Positions 48,832 to 58,144 of a DNA stretch of 64,000 bases are shown here, piece by piece (the stretch's first letter is position 1; each line of letters starts with the position of its first letter). The DNA comes from Paraburkholderia youngii. Lineage in GTDB: Bacteria; Pseudomonadota; Gammaproteobacteria; Burkholderiales; Burkholderiaceae. The notes below the pieces were generated by a model. It was given only the letters and a program-made list of their open reading frames with translations, did not search any database and had not been told where the DNA came from. The stretch is taken from positions 124,001 to 188,000 of the forward strand of contig NZ_JAALDK010000001.1 of assembly GCF_013366925.1 (NCBI RefSeq). The letters run 5' to 3'. The translations under genes and the position numbers were made by a program.

Positions 48832-50133
48832 TTAGTCGAGCGGCGCCGAACGCAACTCGGCCACTTGCTGTGGCGACACGGCCGTACCGTGGTTGCCCCA
48901 GGACATACGGATGTACGTCACGACCGCTGCGACTTCCTGATTCGACAGAGACTGTGCGAACGGCGGCATGCCGTACGGATGCGGGTTCGCGTCCGTGCTC
49001 GGCGGATAACCGCCGTTCAGCACCATGCGGATCGGGTTGACCGCCGACGGCATCTGGATCGACTGGTTGTTCGCGAGCGGCGGGAATGCCGGCGGGCGGC
49101 CGAGACCATTGTCTTCGTGGCACTTCGCGCAGTTGTCAGCGTAGATCTTCTGACCTTGCTTCAGCAGTTCGCCGCCGAACTTTTCCGAGGTTTCGAGCTG
49201 CAGCGGTTCCGGTGCTTCGCTCTTCTGCGGAATCGTCTTCAGGTACGTCGCCATCGCGTTGATGTCTTCGGTCGACAGATACTGCAGGCTGTTGTGAACC
49301 ACTTCGGCCATCGGACCGAACACCGCGCCGCGGGTCGACACGCCGGTCTTCAGCAGATCGGCGATATCCCTCAGGTCCCAGTCGCCGAGGCCGGCTTCCT
49401 TGTTCGACGTCAGCGACGGCGCATACCAGTTCTGCAGCGGAATCAGACCGCCCGCGAACGCCGCCGAGCTGACCGGGCCGCCCATCGCGTTGATCGACGT
49501 ATGGCACATGCCGCAGTGGCCGAGACCTTCGACCAGATACGCACCGCGGTTCCATTCGACCGACTTGGTCGGGTCCGGCTTGAACTCGCCTTCACGGAAG
49601 AACAGCGTGCGCCAGCCGATCAGCATGTTGCGCTGGTTGAACGGGAATTTCAGTTCGTGCGGACGGCTCGGGACGTTGACCGGCGCGACGGAGCGCAGGT
49701 ACGCGTAGATCGCGTCGGAGTCGGCGCGCGTGACCTTCGTGTAGCTCGTGAACGGGAAGCCCGGATAGAGCAGGCTGCCATCTTTCGAGCGGCCGGTGTG
49801 CATCGCGCGATAGAAGTCGTCCTGGGTCCACTTGCCGATGCCGTACTGGTCGTCAGGCGTGATGTTCGGCGTGAACATCGTGCCGAATGGCGTGGCCATC
49901 GGCAGGCCGCCCGCGAACGGCTGGCCGCCGCGCACGGTGTGGCAGGCGATACAGTCGCCCGCGCGGGCGAGATACTCGCCCTTCTTGATCAGGTCGGCCT
50001 GGTCCGCGGGCGTTGCCGCGACGGCCGCGCCGCTGCTATGCAGATGGTCGCCGCCCGACCACAGGACGGGAACGAGTGCGGCGGCCGCGACCACGACGAC
50101 TGCAGAGAGGGCGAACAAAGACTTGCGTTTCAT
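48832..50133 (-). CDS. Triheme cytochrome c, alcohol/aldehyde dehydrogenase subunit-like
   Basis: 433 aa exported protein with an N-terminal signal segment (MKRKSLFALSAVVVVAAAA) and three CxxCH heme sites: CIACHTV near residue 60, CGMCHTS near 206 and CAKCHED near 338. Layout matches the membrane-bound cytochrome subunit (AdhB-like) of PQQ or flavin dehydrogenases. The dehydrogenase itself is not in the neighbourhood. It follows a two-heme cytochrome on the same strand by 21 bases, so the two probably form one electron-transfer unit. Confidence 0.92.
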   Translation of the reverse strand: MKRKSLFALSAVVVVAAAALVPVLWSGGDHLHSSGAAVAATPADQADLIKKGEYLARAGDCIACHTVRGGQPFAGGLPMATPFGTMFTPNITPDDQYGIGKWTQDDFYRAMHTGRSKDGSLLYPGFPFTSYTKVTRADSDAIYAYLRSVAPVNVPSRPHELKFPFNQRNMLIGWRTLFFREGEFKPDPTKSVEWNRGAYLVEGLGHCGMCHTSINAMGGPVSSAAFAGGLIPLQNWYAPSLTSNKEAGLGDWDLRDIADLLKTGVSTRGAVFGPMAEVVHNSLQYLSTEDINAMATYLKTIPQKSEAPEPLQLETSEKFGGELLKQGQKIYADNCAKCHEDNGLGRPPAFPPLANNQSIQMPSAVNPIRMVLNGGYPPSTDANPHPYGMPPFAQSLSNQEVAAVVTYIRMSWGNHGTAVSPQQVAELRSAPLD

Positions 50134-50154
50134 TTGAATGTCTCTCCCGGCGCC

Positions 50155-50886
50155 TTATTGCGGTTCGCTGCCGCAGGCAAGCGGAGTCTTCAAGGAGCGG
50201 GCCGGAGCCGGCACGGGGTTTTGCGGAGCCTGCTGCGTGGCAAGCCAGGCCGCGACGGCGTTCACGTCTTCGTCGCTAAGGCGCGTGGCGATGGTGTGCA
50301 TGCAGTCCGGTGCGATCGCACGACGCGTGCCCGAACGCCATGAGCCGAGCTGCGCGCTGATGTAGTCGGCGTGCAGGCCCACGAGACCCGGGATCGCCGG
50401 TTCCATACCGGTCAGCGCCTTGCCGTGGCAGGCCGCGCAAGCGGGCACCTGCTTGTTCGCATCACCATGCAGCACGATCTGCTCACCGCGCGCGAGCGTG
50501 GTGGCCGAGACCGTCGGCCTGGCCGGCGTCGGATACGGCGGACGCTGCTGCGAGAAGAAGTTGGCGATCTGATGCAGGTAGTCGTCGGAGAGATACGTGA
50601 CGAGGTAGTTCATCGGCGGGTACTTGCGGCGCCCTTCACGGAAGTTCTGCAACTGATTGAACAGATATCCCGCCGGCTTGCCCGCGAGACGCGGGAAGTA
50701 GTCATTGTCGGTGCCTTGCCCATGCGAGCCGTGGCAAGCCGTGCAGCCTTGCACGCGCGCTTCCATCGTGTCGGGGGCCTTCGGTTGAGTCTGCGCTTTC
50801 GCAGCGCTATAGACACCCGCGGAGCCGATCAGCAGAAGGGCAAGCAACGGGCGGAAGAGGCGTCTTGAAGACACGCGTAACTCCAT
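50155..50886 (-). CDS. Diheme cytochrome c4-like protein
   Basis: 243 aa periplasmic protein. The signal peptide (LLALLLIGSAGVYSAAKA) leads two repeated cytochrome c domains, CTACHGSHGQGTDN near residue 47 and CAACHGKALTGMEP near residue 143, each followed by a YxxxQLxxxRxG helix typical of c4. The start at ATG 50886 (MELRVSSRR) is used. It lies directly upstream of the triheme cytochrome gene and probably passes electrons with it to an oxidase. Confidence 0.92.
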   Translation of the reverse strand: MELRVSSRRLFRPLLALLLIGSAGVYSAAKAQTQPKAPDTMEARVQGCTACHGSHGQGTDNDYFPRLAGKPAGYLFNQLQNFREGRRKYPPMNYLVTYLSDDYLHQIANFFSQQRPPYPTPARPTVSATTLARGEQIVLHGDANKQVPACAACHGKALTGMEPAIPGLVGLHADYISAQLGSWRSGTRRAIAPDCMHTIATRLSDEDVNAVAAWLATQQAPQNPVPAPARSLKTPLACGSEPQ

Positions 50887-51227
50887 CAGAATCGGGGACC
50901 TGACCGAACTTCGGGCGGCTCGGTGTGAAGGACAGCCGTCGCTGCGGCGACGCAGCATTCTATCATCGAAGGGTGATGGTGCCTATTTGCCGCATTAGAT
51001 GCGGTTCCAGGTGTGACCGCCATGCGACAGTGTGTCGCGTTTGCCAGTTTCGGACTTCAGTTGCGTCGTGCGTCGTGATCAATATCGTTGTCTCATCAAG
51101 CAAGGTTGAACCGATCCCCGTGCGCGCCATCGAAGCGTACACTTCCGGGCTCGCCGGCCGTCGTGCAGACGATGCGCGTCGTCGGCCCGGCTCTGTTTCG
51201 TTCGTTCTCATCCGCTATCGGCCCCAC
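50887..51227. other. Divergent intergenic region between cytochrome and copC genes
   Basis: 341 bases, expected to hold promoters for both directions. No clear -35/-10 pair or operator was recognised. Confidence 0.35.
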
Positions 51228-51605
51228 ATGAAGCTATTCGATTTCTCCTCATCGACGCTGCGAGCGTTGATGTCCGGCGCGGTGGCGCTGGCCATGTCAT
51301 CCACCGCGTTCGCGCATGCGCATCTGATCTCGAGCGTGCCGGCCGCGAACGCCGAGGCCGTCGCGCCCGCCGACGTGACCATCCATTTCACCGAGCCGCT
51401 CGAGCCTGCGTTCAGCAAGATCACACTCGCCGATACAAGCGGCAAGCCTGCGACTTCGACCGCGTCGACGGTCGATAGCGCGGACGCCCGCGAGATGCAC
51501 CTCGCGCTGCCTCAGCTGACGAGCGGCCGCTATTCGGTGCACTGGGTCGCGGTGGCCACCGATGGCCATCGTACGCAAGGCGACTTCGCGTTCAACGTCA
51601 AATGA
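51228..51605 (+). CDS. copC: Copper resistance protein CopC
   Basis: 125 aa periplasmic copper-binding protein. A signal peptide ends at ALA-type cleavage before HAHLISSVPAANAEA; the mature N-terminal His and the DGHRTQGDF His near the end are the expected Cu(II) ligands. The beta-barrel region PADVTIHFTEPLEPAFSKITL is the family core. Its stop overlaps copD (ATGA at 51602-51605), so the two are coupled. Confidence 0.92.
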   Translation: MKLFDFSSSTLRALMSGAVALAMSSTAFAHAHLISSVPAANAEAVAPADVTIHFTEPLEPAFSKITLADTSGKPATSTASTVDSADAREMHLALPQLTSGRYSVHWVAVATDGHRTQGDFAFNVK

Positions 51606-52531
51606 ACTTCGACGGACTGTGGATCGGGCAGGTCGCAATGGCCGCGCTCATGAACGTCGCGTTCGGCTTCGCCGTTGGCTCGGCGCTACTCGGCGCATGG
51701 CTCGCGAAGGACGGGCAGCAAGGCACTTCACCGGCGCGGCCCGGCTGGATGCGCGCACATCGCTCGATGCTCGCGGCCACCATCGTGCTGGTGCTCGCGG
51801 ATCTCGGCTGGCTGCTGTATCAGGCGGCGTCGATGAGCGGCGTAGCGTTGCCCGCGGCATTCGGCATGGTGCCGACGGTGCTGACGCAAACGCATGTCGG
51901 CTATGGTTGGAGCGTCGCGTTCGGCGGCGCACTGGTGCTGCTCGGCACCGCGCTGAGCCACGGCACGGGCATGCTGCGTAACACGCTGCTGTGGCTCGCG
52001 GTGCTCGCGATTTCGGCGGGCAAGGCGTCGCTCGGTCATGCGGCCGATGCCGGCGTCGTATCGGCCGCGATCGGCATGCAGACGCTGCACGTGCTCGCGA
52101 CGAGCGTATGGGGCGGTGTCGCGATGGCCGCGGGCTTCGCGGTGCTGCCGGCGCTCGGCGCATCGACCGCGCGCGGCATGCTGATTCGCACGGCGACCCA
52201 GGTGTCGAACGTCTCGCTCGTCGCGGTCGCGTTGGTGTTGCTGTCGGGCGTCTTCAATGCGGTGCGCGGCTCGGGCGGGTCGTTCGAAGCGATTCAGGCG
52301 AGCACGTGGGGACACGTGCTGACGTTGAAGCTCGTGCTGGTCGCGCTCGCGCTGGTGCTCGGCGCGCTGAACCGCACGTCGGCGCTGCCGCGCCTGCGTC
52401 GCACCGCGTCGACGATGGATGCGCATACCTTCGTCAACGTGATGTATCTGGAAGCGCTCGTGATGATCGGCGTGTTCGTCGTCGCGGCCGCGTTGTCGCA
52501 CACCGTGCCGGCGTTCGCTGCGCTCGGCTGA
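51602..52531 (+). CDS. copD: Copper resistance/uptake membrane protein CopD
   Basis: 309 aa, seven to eight predicted membrane helices. The histidines in QTHVGYGWSVAFGGA, KASLGHAADAG and MQTLHVLATSVWGG are typical of the CopD/YcnJ family, which with CopC moves copper across the inner membrane. It overlaps copC by four bases. Confidence 0.9.
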   Translation: MNFDGLWIGQVAMAALMNVAFGFAVGSALLGAWLAKDGQQGTSPARPGWMRAHRSMLAATIVLVLADLGWLLYQAASMSGVALPAAFGMVPTVLTQTHVGYGWSVAFGGALVLLGTALSHGTGMLRNTLLWLAVLAISAGKASLGHAADAGVVSAAIGMQTLHVLATSVWGGVAMAAGFAVLPALGASTARGMLIRTATQVSNVSLVAVALVLLSGVFNAVRGSGGSFEAIQASTWGHVLTLKLVLVALALVLGALNRTSALPRLRRTASTMDAHTFVNVMYLEALVMIGVFVVAAALSHTVPAFAALG

Positions 52532-52549
52532 ACGCGCGGCGCGCCGCAT

Positions 52550-52583
52550 AAAAAAGCGCCGCACTGCAAAGCACGTGCGGCGC
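52550..52583 (-). terminator. Minus-strand terminator between copD and the small membrane protein
   Basis: GCGCCGCAC / GTGCGGCGC stem (52556-52564 with 52575-52583), with TTTTTT on the minus strand. It terminates the 52712 gene and may also serve copD. Confidence 0.8.
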
Positions 52584-52711
52584 AATACACACGGTCGCCT
52601 GGCTGTTGCCAGCGCACCCGCTACTACTCTTCAGGCAAGCAGCGCGTCGTCGCGCGCGCGTTCCAGCAATGCAGGCGTCAGTCGCATCACGCGGTCCGGC
52701 TCGCTGCGCGC

Positions 52712-53014
52712 TTACTCGAGGCCGAGGCGATGACCGAGAATCGGCGCGCAGAACAACGCGATCGCGCAGCCCGCGGCCTTCCCTTCGAGTTCGGCGCCGG
52801 CAGCGTGCGTGCCGACCATCTGCGTGAGCAGATCGAAAACCTGCGGCAGGCAGTACAGCACTGCCGCGGCGATAAAGAATTTCCCGACCACCGCGATGCT
52901 CCATCCGCGCTCGTAGGCGACCATCGCGCCGATGATGCGCAGCACGCCGAAGACGACCAGCGCACCGACCGCCGCCTGTTCGCGGATCAGATAGTCAGGA
53001 AGGAATTCGCCCAT
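52712..53014 (-). CDS. Small inner-membrane protein, unknown function
   Basis: 100 aa with about three hydrophobic segments (AAVGALVVFGVLRIIGAMVAY; KFFIAAAVLYCLPQVFDLL; AAGCAIALFCAPILGHRL). The start ATG 53014 (MGEFLPDYL) is preceded by GGGGAA. No domain is recognised. In-frame sequence after its TAA stop continues coding-like for 26 codons. Confidence 0.6.
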   Translation of the reverse strand: MGEFLPDYLIREQAAVGALVVFGVLRIIGAMVAYERGWSIAVVGKFFIAAAVLYCLPQVFDLLTQMVGTHAAGAELEGKAAGCAIALFCAPILGHRLGLE

Positions 53015-53193
53015 GGTGTTCCCCGCGGCATGCGTTGTCGGCATGCATTTCAGCAAGGAGCAGACCATGCGTCTGTCCGGTACCGAACAAACGTCGCGAG
53101 AGCCGGGCGGGATAAGGCTGTGCGGGGATCGAGGCAGGGAGGGGCGGCCCGCGCGTCACATAGCCGGAACGCGCGGGCGCAATGGCCCGCGAG

Positions 53194-54342
53194 TCACCAT
53201 TCGGCCACGCTGCCGTCCGTGTGACGCCACACCGGATTGCGCCAGCGATGACCAACCTTCGCCATCTCGCGCACCTTTTCTTCGTTGACCTCGATGCCGA
53301 GGCCCGGGCCTTGCGGGATCGACACGAAGCCGTCTTCATACTTGAAGACTTCCGGGTTCTTGATGTAATCGAGCAGGTCGTTGCCCTGGTTGTAATGGAT
53401 GCCGAGGCTCTGTTCCTGGATGAACGCGTTGTAGCTGACCGCGTCGATCTGCAGGCAGGTCGCGAGCGCGATCGGGCCGAGCGGACAATGCAGCGCAAGC
53501 GCGACATCGTAGGCTTCGGCCATCGCGGCGATCTTGCGGCACTCGGTGATGCCACCTGCGTGCGAAGCGTCCGGCTGGATGATGTCGACGTAGCCGCCCG
53601 ACAGGATGTGCTTGAAGTCCCAGCGCGAATACAGACGCTCGCCGAGCGCGATCGGCGTGTTGGTCTGATTGACGATGTCGCGCAGCGCCTCGGCGTTCTC
53701 CGACAGCACCGGCTCTTCGATGAACAGCAGCTTGTACGGATCGAGTTCCTTGGCGAGCACCTTCGCCATCGGCTTGTGCACGCGGCCGTGGAAGTCCACG
53801 CCGATGCCGATGTTCGGCCCGACCGCCTCGCGCACCGCCGCGACGTTGTTGATGACGCCTTGCACCTTGTCGAAGGTGTCGATGATCTGCAGCTCTTCCG
53901 AGCCGTTCATCTTGACGGCCTTGAAACCGCGCTCGACCACCGCGCGCGCGTTGTTGGCGACATCGCTGGGGCGGTCGCCGCCGATCCACGAGTAGACCTT
54001 GATCTTGTCGCGCACCTGGCCGCCGAGCAGCGCATGCACCGGCACGCCATGATGCTTGCCCTTGATGTCCCACAGTGCCTGATCGACGCCGGCGATCGCG
54101 CTCATCGTGATCGGGCCGCCGCGATAGAAGCCCGCGCGGTACATCACCTGCCAGTGATCCTCGATCAGCAGCGGGTCCTTGCCGATCAGATAATCGGAGA
54201 GTTCCTCGACGGCCGCGGCGACCGTATGCGCGCGGCCTTCCACCACCGGCTCGCCCCAACCGACGATGCCCTCATCGGTCTCGATCTTGAGGAAGCACCA
54301 GCGCGGCGGGACGACGAAGGTTTCGAGCTTGGTGATTTTCAT
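53194..54342 (-). CDS. dgoD: D-galactonate dehydratase
   Basis: 382 aa enolase-superfamily enzyme that dehydrates D-galactonate to 2-keto-3-deoxygalactonate. The Mg ligands are in [15 protein letters not shown] and [11 protein letters not shown], and the catalytic His is in [12 protein letters not shown]. The KMNGSEELQ segment is specific to this subgroup. It is divergent from a GntR regulator, with a palindromic operator between them. No dgoK, dgoA or transporter gene is adjacent. Confidence 0.94.
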   Translation of the reverse strand: MKITKLETFVVPPRWCFLKIETDEGIVGWGEPVVEGRAHTVAAAVEELSDYLIGKDPLLIEDHWQVMYRAGFYRGGPITMSAIAGVDQALWDIKGKHHGVPVHALLGGQVRDKIKVYSWIGGDRPSDVANNARAVVERGFKAVKMNGSEELQIIDTFDKVQGVINNVAAVREAVGPNIGIGVDFHGRVHKPMAKVLAKELDPYKLLFIEEPVLSENAEALRDIVNQTNTPIALGERLYSRWDFKHILSGGYVDIIQPDASHAGGITECRKIAAMAEAYDVALALHCPLGPIALATCLQIDAVSYNAFIQEQSLGIHYNQGNDLLDYIKNPEVFKYEDGFVSIPQGPGLGIEVNEEKVREMAKVGHRWRNPVWRHTDGSVAEW

Positions 54343-54418
54343 GGTGTGTGTCTCCTGACGATCGGCCGGAACGCAAAGAATTTTGGGAATTCCATGCTAC
54401 AACAAAAGTGCATTTAAA

Positions 54419-54432
54419 TACTATTAATAGTA
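54419..54432. promoter_or_regulatory. 14-bp palindromic operator between dgoD and its GntR regulator
   Basis: TACTATTAATAGTA is a perfect palindrome in an AT-rich patch of a GC-rich genome, between the two divergent starts. Size and position fit a FadR/GntR dimer site. Confidence 0.7.
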
Positions 54433-54446
54433 CTATTTGCCACATA

Positions 54447-55190
54447 GTGGTGAGATTTGGAATACTTGTTGCCGCGTTGCGCGACGAGACCACCACCCGC
54501 GAGGAGAAAACCATTCCGCACGATCTGCATGGACGAGTCACCCAACTGCTCGCGACCGCGATTCTGCGCGGCGACTATGCGCCGGAGTCGATCCTGCCTC
54601 GCGAAGCCGAGTTAATGGAGACGTTCGGCGTGAGCCGCACGGTGTTGCGCGAGGCGCTGCGCACGCTGACGTCGAAAGGGCTGATCGAATCGCGGCCGCG
54701 CGTGGGTACGCGGGTGCGGGTCAAGTCCGCGTGGAATCTGCTCGATGCCGATCTGCTCGACTGGTATTCGCGCGTCGCCGAGCCGATGGCGTTTGCGCTC
54801 AAACTGCAGGAAATGCGCGAGATGATCGAGCCTTACGCGGCCGGCCTTGCGGCCACCGCGTGCACCGATGACACGTTGGGCGCGCTTGCGGCCGCCCATG
54901 CCGCGATGGTGGCGGCGCGTAACGTCGATGAGTGGGTGCGTGCGGATCTGCAGTTCCATCTGAGCGTGCTGACCGCGTGCAGCAACGAATTGCTGATTCC
55001 GCTTGGCGCGCTGATCGAGCGCACGCTCGAGGCACAGTTGCGGCTCAATGCGAAACGCGCCGATGTGTTCAACGCGTCGCTCGCCGAGCACACGGCGGTG
55101 TACGACGCCATCCGCGCGCGCGATGCCGCCGCGGCGTACGCGGCGATGTCGTCATTGCTTGGCGTGACGCGCGGGCGAATCGAAGGCTGA
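54447..55190 (+). CDS. dgoR: FadR/GntR-type regulator, probably of the galactonate pathway
   Basis: About 247 aa. The winged helix region GRVTQLLATAILRGDYAPESILPREAELMETFGVSRTVLREALRTLTSKGLIESRPRVGTRVR is the GntR signature, and the C-terminal FCD-type helical domain (LDWYSRVAEPMAFALKLQEMREMIEPYAAG; metal-type Asp and His positions) binds an acid effector. Divergence from dgoD suggests control by galactonate. The start is unsure: GTG 54447 is taken, GTG 54450 and TTG 54477 are alternatives, and none has a clear ribosome binding site. Confidence 0.82.
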   Translation: MVRFGILVAALRDETTTREEKTIPHDLHGRVTQLLATAILRGDYAPESILPREAELMETFGVSRTVLREALRTLTSKGLIESRPRVGTRVRVKSAWNLLDADLLDWYSRVAEPMAFALKLQEMREMIEPYAAGLAATACTDDTLGALAAAHAAMVAARNVDEWVRADLQFHLSVLTACSNELLIPLGALIERTLEAQLRLNAKRADVFNASLAEHTAVYDAIRARDAAAAYAAMSSLLGVTRGRIEG

Positions 55191-55213
55191 GACGGACGGC
55201 GCCGCGCTCGATC

Positions 55214-56752
55214 TCAATCCATCGCCGCATGCGCGGCCGACGCATCCAGCGCTTTATGCGACGGCCGGATCAGCAGCAATAGCGGGATGACCAGCAGCGT
55301 TGCCACGAACATCAGCTTGAAGTCGTTCAGATACGCGACCATCGCCGCCTGCTGCGTGATCGACGCGTTCAGTGCCGCGATGTCGTAGCGCGAGCCGCCG
55401 TCGAGCATCGACTGCAGCGCCGGATTGAACGCGGTCACGTTCGCGGCGAGGTCCGCGTGCGAGATTTGCGTGTTGCGCGTCATCAGCGTCTGGACGATCG
55501 AAATGCCGATACTGCTGCCGATATTGCGCATCAAGCTATAAGTCGCGGTGCCGTCCGCGCGCAACTCCGGCGACAGCGTCGAGAACGTCAGTGCAGACAG
55601 CGGCACGAACACGAGACCGAGCCCGAAGCCTTGGATTACGCCTGGCCACACGATGTTCGACTCCGACAGCACGATCGTGTAATGCATCATCTGCCACAGC
55701 GCGAACGCCGAGATCAGGAAGCCGCAGAGCAATAGCAGCCGCGCATCGACGCGCTTGAGCAGCCGGCCGGCGATCAGCATCGCGACCATCGTGCCGGCGC
55801 CGCTCGGCGCGGTGACGAGGCCCGTGGTCGCGACCGGATAACCCATCAGGTTTTGCAGCATCGGCGGCAGCAGCGCGCGGGTCGCGTACATCACCGCGCC
55901 GATCACGAAGATGAAGAACGTGCCGGTCGCAAAGTTCGGGTCCTTCAGCAACTTGTACTTGAAAAACGAGCGCTCGCCGACGGTCGCCGTGTGGACGAGG
56001 AAAAACGCGAAGCTGATCGCCGCGACGAGCGCCTCGATCACGATCTCGGTCGATGAAAACCAGTCGAGCTGCTCGCCGCGATCGAGCATCGCCTGCAATG
56101 CGCCGATCGCGAGGCCGAGCGTGATGAAGCCGAACGCGTCGAACTTCACGTCGTGCTTGGGCTCGCGCTTCGGCAGGAAGGTCGCGACGCCGAACAGCGC
56201 GAACGCGCCGATCGGCACGTTGATGAAGAACACCCAGCGCCAGTTGTAGCTATCGGTGAGCCAGCCGCCGAGCGTCGGCCCGAGAATCGGTCCAACCATC
56301 ACGCCCATGCCCCATACGGCCATCGCCTGGCCCTGCTTTTCACGCGGGTTGATGTCGAGCAGGATCGATTGCGAAAGCGGCACCAGCGACGCGCCGAAGA
56401 TCCCTTGCAGCAAACGCGACACGACGATCTGCGGCAGCGTCTCGGAGAGTCCACACAACGCGGACGCCACCGTGAAGCCGCCGATCGCGATCAGCAGCAG
56501 CCGCCTGACGCTGAGGCGGTCCGCCAGCCAGCCGGTGAGCGGCGTGGCGATCGCGGCAGCGACGATATAGGAAGTCAGCACCCACGTGATCTCGTCCTGC
56601 GACGCGGACAGCGTGCCCTGCATATGCGGCAGCGCCACGTTGGCGATCGTGCTGTCGAGCGTCTGGATCAGCGTCGCGAGCATGATCGAGATCGTGATCA
56701 TCGGCCGGTTGAGCAGCTCAGTGGCGCTCGCCGGCGTGGAGGCGGAAGACAT
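55214..56752 (-). CDS. DHA2-family multidrug efflux transporter, EmrB-like
   Basis: 512 aa with about 14 predicted helices. LDSTIANVALPHMQGTL at the start, GWLADRLSVRRLLL, and motif C GVMVGPILGPTLGGWLTDSYNWRW are DHA2/EmrB marks. It would export hydrophobic compounds, often with an EmrA membrane-fusion partner, which is absent here. Its promoter region is shared with the divergent MarR regulator and holds a palindrome. Confidence 0.92.
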   Translation of the reverse strand: MSSASTPASATELLNRPMITISIMLATLIQTLDSTIANVALPHMQGTLSASQDEITWVLTSYIVAAAIATPLTGWLADRLSVRRLLLIAIGGFTVASALCGLSETLPQIVVSRLLQGIFGASLVPLSQSILLDINPREKQGQAMAVWGMGVMVGPILGPTLGGWLTDSYNWRWVFFINVPIGAFALFGVATFLPKREPKHDVKFDAFGFITLGLAIGALQAMLDRGEQLDWFSSTEIVIEALVAAISFAFFLVHTATVGERSFFKYKLLKDPNFATGTFFIFVIGAVMYATRALLPPMLQNLMGYPVATTGLVTAPSGAGTMVAMLIAGRLLKRVDARLLLLCGFLISAFALWQMMHYTIVLSESNIVWPGVIQGFGLGLVFVPLSALTFSTLSPELRADGTATYSLMRNIGSSIGISIVQTLMTRNTQISHADLAANVTAFNPALQSMLDGGSRYDIAALNASITQQAAMVAYLNDFKLMFVATLLVIPLLLLIRPSHKALDASAAHAAMD

Positions 56753-56769
56753 GAAAGGTGGGGGAGGAT

Positions 56770-56798
56770 CGATATCGTAAGCATGCTTAGTATATCGT
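56770..56798. promoter_or_regulatory. Operator palindrome between emrB-like and marR-like genes
   Basis: TAAGCATGCTTA (56778-56789) is a perfect 12-bp palindrome, flanked by CGATAT and ATATCG arms, giving an imperfect 28-bp symmetric element. It fits a MarR-family operator controlling both divergent genes. Confidence 0.75.
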
Positions 56799-56895
56799 CA
56801 ATGTGTGTTTGCGCGATCGGGAGTTGTGCTGAAGCTGGAACGCATGCGCAGGCGCAGGCGCGCTGTAAGCCGAAGTGCTTCCGTATAATCCGCGC

Positions 56896-57339
56896 ATGAA
56901 AACCCAATTCGAAGAGCGCTTCGGCTTTCTGATCTACGACGTCGGCCGGCTGGCGGGCAAGCGTTTCGACGATCATGCGAAGTCGTCGGTCGACCTGACT
57001 CGCGCGCAATGTCGCGTGCTCGCCTATCTCGGCCATTACGGCGAGATCAATCAGGCCCGGCTCGCGGATCTGCTGGAGGTCGCGCCGATCTCGGCGGGCC
57101 GGCTGCTCGACCGGATGGAGGAGGGCGGCTGGATCGAGCGGACCGCGAATCCGCAGGATCGCCGCGAGCGCCAGGTGCGCATGACGCCGAAGGCCGAGCG
57201 CACGCTCGGCAAGGCGCGCAAGGTCGGCGACGAGGTCGCGCTCGAAGCGCTCGATGGTTTCAGCGATGAAGAAGCGGCGCAGTTGATCGCGCTGCTCCAG
57301 CGCGTGCGCGGCAACTTGAGCCGGCTGGTGGATCGCTGA
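56896..57339 (+). CDS. MarR family transcriptional regulator
   Basis: 147 aa winged-helix regulator. The recognition region INQARLADLLEVAPISAGRLLDRMEEGGWIERTANPQDRRERQVRMTPKA shows the HTH and wing with the conserved DRRERQV. It is divergent from the EmrB-like pump, as expected for a local repressor of efflux. TATAAT at 56884-56889 ends only six bases before the ATG at 56896, so the mRNA may be leaderless. Confidence 0.92.
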   Translation: MKTQFEERFGFLIYDVGRLAGKRFDDHAKSSVDLTRAQCRVLAYLGHYGEINQARLADLLEVAPISAGRLLDRMEEGGWIERTANPQDRRERQVRMTPKAERTLGKARKVGDEVALEALDGFSDEEAAQLIALLQRVRGNLSRLVDR

Positions 57340-57414
57340 AGCGTCGCGGTGTTGGCGAGACGCTGAAGTCTTTCGCGCGAGCCCGAGCGACGCTGGCACG
57401 CGCTTCAAATCACG

Positions 57415-57750
57415 TTATTTGGATTCCGACGCTGGGGCGCCGCCGCTCGGCGGTACCAGCTCGTAACAGCCCGCCGCCGCCGTTTTCGCTTTTGCTTCCG
57501 GTTGCTGCGCATCGATGCATTTGAACGCGCTCTGATCGCGCTGCACGAAGATCGTGTCGGCCGGCCCGTTGTTGACCACGGCGACGATCTTGTAGCCGTC
57601 CTGCAGAAGCGTCGCGAGCATGGTCGAGCTGGCGCGCCATTGACCGTCGGAAGTGCTCGGCGTTTGGGCCTGTGCGGTGAGGACGGCGGTCGTGCCGGCG
57701 AGCGTGAGCGCAGCGGTGGTTGCGGCAAGCGCGACGGTGCGGAACGTCAT
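57415..57750 (-). CDS. Small exported protein, unknown
   Basis: 111 aa. A clear signal peptide (ALAATTAALTLAGTTAVLTAQA) is followed by about 85 residues containing two cysteines (FKCIDAQ, GCYELVP) that may form a disulfide. AGGAGG sits upstream of the ATG. No domain recognised; short exported proteins of this type are common in Burkholderiaceae. Confidence 0.75.
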   Translation of the reverse strand: MTFRTVALAATTAALTLAGTTAVLTAQAQTPSTSDGQWRASSTMLATLLQDGYKIVAVVNNGPADTIFVQRDQSAFKCIDAQQPEAKAKTAAAGCYELVPPSGGAPASESK

Positions 57751-57861
57751 TAAGGAACCTCCTCGAAGTTGCGACGGAATTGCGGAAGGAAGCCTGCCAG
57801 GTTCTGCATCGTGGACGCGCGTTGAACCTCCGGAGAGAACTTGCCAGACTTTCTCGGGGCG

Positions 57862-58062
57862 CTATTCTCTCAAGAGACGGAGCTGCCAACGAAACCCGCG
57901 GCGCTTCACTGCCCATACTCTGCGACGCTGCTGCTCGTCGTTCGTTCCATCGATCGCGATGAACGAGCCGAACCCAGCGCTGGGCATTTCCCACACTTCA
58001 TCAGCAATTCTTGCGCCGCCGTCGATCACGCGCCACACGGGTATCCGACTCAGCCATGCCAT
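57862..58062 (-). CDS. Possible small ORF, 66 aa
   Basis: The sequence MAWLSRIPVWRVIDGG onward has protein-like composition (Trp, Glu, Asp rich) but its third-codon GC is about two thirds, below neighbouring genes, and no ribosome binding site is evident. It lies in the 57751-58144 gap, which otherwise shows nothing. It could be a real small gene on a recently acquired segment, or chance. Confidence 0.25.
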   Translation of the reverse strand: MAWLSRIPVWRVIDGGARIADEVWEMPSAGFGSFIAIDGTNDEQQRRRVWAVKRRGFRWQLRLLRE

Positions 58063-58144
58063 AAGATGTAGCGGTCGTAGCGAACTGCGCTAGCGCTCGC
58101 ATGCGCCGTGCCGTTTCGACCTGTTATTTGATGCCATCTATCGA

